Shown here: one piece after another, positions 14,122 to 15,965 of the stretch | Numbering within the stretch: the stretch's first letter is position 1 | Layout of the letters: each line of letters begins with the position of its first letter | Source of the DNA: JBBDIK01 sp040880465 | GTDB taxonomy: Bacteria > Actinomycetota > UBA4738 > JBBDHU01 | Length of the DNA: 15,965 nucleotides | Assembly: GCA_040880465.1 (NCBI GenBank) | Contig: JBBDIK010000015.1 | Span: forward strand, 1 to 15,965 | Reading direction: 5' to 3' | Translations under genes and position numbers: made by a program | Notes under the pieces: model-generated | The model's database searches: none | What the model was told of the DNA's origin: nothing | What the model saw: the letters and a program-made list of their open reading frames with translations, nothing else

Positions 14122-14802
14122 ATGCCGATCGATGCCGTCATCTTCGACCTCTACGGAACCGTGGTGGACGAGTTCCCGAAGTCCGCGTTCCACGAGGCGC
14201 TCACCGCGATGGCCGATATCCTCGGGGCGGAGCGTGAGGCGTTCCTCGACGAGTGGAGCGCCACGGCGATCGAGCGTCAGACCGGCCGGATGGGCGATAT
14301 CGACGAGAACCTGCGCGTGATCTGCTCGCGTCTCGGACTCCGGCCCGGGCCGAAGGCGTCGTCGGACGCACTGGAGGTTCGCGCCGAGATGTATCGGCAG
14401 CACTTCCGTCCGAAGGACCAGGCCGAGGCTTCTCTCGCCGCTCTGAAGGTGCGGGGGTTGCCCATGGGACTGATCAGCATGTGCGCTCCCGACACCCCGG
14501 CATTGTGGCGCGCGTCGGTGCTCGCCCCGTACATCGACGTCGAGGTGTTTTCCTGCGAGACGGGTCTGCGGAAGCCCGACGCGGAGATCTACCGGTACGC
14601 GACCGAGCGTCTGGGTGTATCGAGCGACGGCACGTTGTACGTCGGCGACGGCGCGTACTCGGAACTAACGGGCGCGACGGCATTCGGCATGACGGCGGTG
14701 CTGATCCGCGATCCGAACGACCACGACGCCTTGCGGCCCGAGGCCGAGGATTGGTCGGGCGCCTCCATCGTCTCGCTGACCGAGGTCCTCTCGCTCGTCT
14801 GA
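14122..14802 (+). CDS. HAD superfamily hydrolase (2-haloacid dehalogenase-like subtype)
   Basis: The 226-residue cytosolic protein carries the four HAD motifs: IFDLYGTVVD (7-16) with nucleophile D9, LISMC (117-121) with S119, LRKPDAEIY (149-157) with K151, and YVGDGAYSELTGA (173-185) with D176. An alpha-helical cap domain (about 18-105) sits between motifs I and II. In motif I the second Asp of DxD is Tyr (D-L-Y-G-T), the form found in 2-haloacid dehalogenases and some other HAD-IA enzymes and not in typical phosphatases, which use the second Asp as general acid/base. The substrate is unknown. The start at 14122 is supported by a -10 box 8 nt upstream and by motif I then lying at the normal distance. 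Confidence 0.87.
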   Translation: MPIDAVIFDLYGTVVDEFPKSAFHEALTAMADILGAEREAFLDEWSATAIERQTGRMGDIDENLRVICSRLGLRPGPKASSDALEVRAEMYRQHFRPKDQAEASLAALKVRGLPMGLISMCAPDTPALWRASVLAPYIDVEVFSCETGLRKPDAEIYRYATERLGVSSDGTLYVGDGAYSELTGATAFGMTAVLIRDPNDHDALRPEAEDWSGASIVSLTEVLSLV

Positions 14803-14829
14803 GGCCGATCCGATGCGGAGTCCGGCCGG

Positions 14830-14838
14830 TGATACGGT
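14830..14838 (+). promoter_or_regulatory. Extended -10 of the lipoprotein gene (leaderless)
   Basis: TGA-TACGGT forms an extended -10 ending 6 nt before ATG 14845. It falls in the 42-nt gap after the HAD gene, giving the lipoprotein its own promoter. Confidence 0.45.
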
Positions 14839-14844
14839 CGGACG

Positions 14845-15450
14845 ATGCGCAACCTCTGGACAGTGACGGCGATGCTCCTCCTGTCGGCGGGCCTCGTCTC
14901 CTGTGATGGCCAGAGCGGAGGTGCGGACGGAGCCAGCATTGATTCGATCGTGGTGAAACGGGTCGCGTGCGTACAGGACAGAGAGGACCGACGGATCCGG
15001 CTCACGATGACACTCGAGGGTCGGGCCGGCGATGGGGGATCCACGCCGCTCTTCGCCGTCGATCCCCCCGGGGTCCAACAACTGCTCAACCTCTTCTCCT
15101 CAAGCGCACCGGTGGCGCCGTCTCCGCTTGCAACGACCGTCGAAGCCGATGGCGCGCGGAAGACCTTCGACCTGAGCCCCGAGACGGATGGGCAGACGCG
15201 TTTGATGCTCAAGCGGATCAACAGGATCCCGCAGGAGGTCATCATCCGGGGTGCGACCTACACGCGTGAGATCGACGCTTACGCTTCCGCTGACCCCCAG
15301 TTCCCCTTCCCGCCGGTGGTTCCCGTCCCGGGTCCCGCTGAGTTCGCGGTCCACCCCATCGGCTGCTACGAGGGAGATATCCCCTCCGTCTTAGGTGGGC
15401 TTCCCGCGATCCCTCCGGGCGCTGAGACCCCGCCGCCTGCGATCCCCTAA
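14845..15450 (+). CDS. Putative lipoprotein of unknown function
   Basis: I do not recognise a family. The 201-residue product starts with MRNLW, a hydrophobic core and a near-ideal lipobox LVSC (C20), then a Gly/Ser-rich spacer, so it should be anchored outside the membrane. The mature part contains a paired-strand region with charged residues (about 35-65), a Pro/Ser-rich middle, and a Pro-rich C-terminus with PPVVPVPGP and PPGAETPPP. Two further cysteines (near residues 45 and 174) could form a disulfide. Codon use and the in-frame lipobox support it as real. Its TAA stop overlaps the TAG stop of the convergent cobA gene by 4 nt. Confidence 0.72.
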   Translation: MRNLWTVTAMLLLSAGLVSCDGQSGGADGASIDSIVVKRVACVQDREDRRIRLTMTLEGRAGDGGSTPLFAVDPPGVQQLLNLFSSSAPVAPSPLATTVEADGARKTFDLSPETDGQTRLMLKRINRIPQEVIIRGATYTREIDAYASADPQFPFPPVVPVPGPAEFAVHPIGCYEGDIPSVLGGLPAIPPGAETPPPAIP

Positions 15451-15965
15451 GAGAGTCGTCCTCGGGGGTCGTTGAGCTCGTGGGCCAGGTCCGCGACGGC
15501 GCCGACGACGAGGGTTGCCGGTGGGCCGATCTCGGCAGCGTCCGCGAGGTCGGCCAGTTCCTTCAATGCCCCGGTCACGCTTCGCTGCTCGGGTGTCGTG
15601 GCCCACTGGATGATCGCCGAGGGCTCGTCCGACGGGCGGCCGGCCGCGATCAGAGCCTCGCACGTCTCACGCAGGCGGCCGGCCGCCATCAACACGACCA
15701 AGGTGTCGGCGGCGGTTGCGATCCGTGTCCAGTCCTGCTCACTGTCGGCGCCTACGTTCGCGGTGACGAAGGCCACGCTGGAGGACAGGCCCCGGTGGGT
15801 CAGGGGGATCCCGGCGGCCGCCGGTGCGGCGACGGCGGAGGTCACGCCCGGAACGACTTCGAACGGGACGCCGGCTCGGGCGCACGCCAGCGCCTCCTCG
15901 CCCCCGCGTCCGAACACGAACGGATCTCCTCCCTTGAGTCGAACGACCGACTTGCCGTCGCGGGG
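15447..15965 (-). CDS. cobA: Uroporphyrinogen-III C-methyltransferase, C-terminal part (cut by window edge)
   Basis: The reading frame runs without a stop to the right edge, so the N-terminus lies outside; 172 residues are visible. It opens with GKSVVRLKGGDPFVFGRGGE, the SAM-binding and substrate motif of SUMT/CobA/CysG enzymes, followed by VPFEVVPGVTSAVAAPA, GIPLTHRGLSSSVAFVTAN, TLVVLMA, and a C-terminal PPATLVVGAVADLA. The enzyme transfers two methyl groups from S-adenosylmethionine to uroporphyrinogen III to give precorrin-2, the branch point to siroheme and cobalamin. Whether it stands alone or is the C-terminal part of a CysG-like or HemD fusion cannot be told here. The internal GTG at 15917 is not a credible start because it falls after the conserved GGDPF motif. 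Confidence 0.92.
   Translation of the reverse strand, partial: PRDGKSVVRLKGGDPFVFGRGGEEALACARAGVPFEVVPGVTSAVAAPAAAGIPLTHRGLSSSVAFVTANVGADSEQDWTRIATAADTLVVLMAAGRLRETCEALIAAGRPSDEPSAIIQWATTPEQRSVTGALKELADLADAAEIGPPATLVVGAVADLAHELNDPRGRLS

Overview
The window is GC-rich chromosomal DNA with dense, mostly single-gene or two-gene units on both strands. Several families are typical of Actinomycetota: a divergent NdgR/LtbR-type IclR regulator next to leuCD, a CrgA septation protein, a DUF3152 metalloprotease, and many start codons placed 6-9 bases after a TANNNT-like -10 box with no Shine-Dalgarno sequence (leaderless mRNAs). An orphan type IV pilin and PQQ-type sugar dehydrogenases fit a less-studied or environmental actinobacterial lineage; class-level placement is not possible from these data. 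No rRNA, tRNA, CRISPR array, insertion sequence or prophage gene was seen, and no gene-free stretch exceeds about 160 bases. Bases 1-63, downstream of the first gene, hold nothing I can name.

Layout. (1) 64-3558, leucine block: a VanZ-like membrane protein overlaps by 4 nt the end of an IclR-family regulator (ndgR), which faces leuC-leuD (isopropylmalate isomerase). Two copies of a 17-nt palindrome, spaced exactly 20 bp, lie on the ndgR promoter and start, so autoregulation plus control of leuCD is the obvious reading. (2) 3573-6413, minus strand: an intact secreted PQQ-dependent sugar dehydrogenase (copy A), a paralogue (copy B) that overlaps it by 4 nt and carries a one-base insertion inside the predicted active-site Arg-Asn pair, then a type IV pilin-like gene. 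(3) 6522-8624: a DUF3152 lipoprotein with a complete HExxHxxGxxH zinc motif, convergent with a GT1-like glycosyltransferase. (4) 8684-13384: an S9 prolyl-oligopeptidase-family peptidase, a convergent Glu/Leu-type dehydrogenase, and a divergent phosphoesterase/phospholipase C-like lipoprotein. (5) 13409-15965: a small membrane protein with a desulforedoxin-like metal site, convergent crgA, a HAD hydrolase, an unrecognised lipoprotein, and the C-terminal part of uroporphyrinogen-III C-methyltransferase (cobA), which runs off the right edge.

Apart from the leucine unit (ndgR-leuCD), the genes do not form one evident pathway. Five products carry export or lipoprotein signals (both dehydrogenases, the DUF3152 protein, the phosphoesterase and the 14845 lipoprotein) and the pilin carries a prepilin leader, so much of the region serves the cell surface. 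I saw no convincing entirely new multi-gene system. The most informative observations are the double operator, the recurrent leaderless promoter architecture, the active-site frameshift, and the membrane-anchored desulforedoxin-like protein with a Cys-to-His ligand change.
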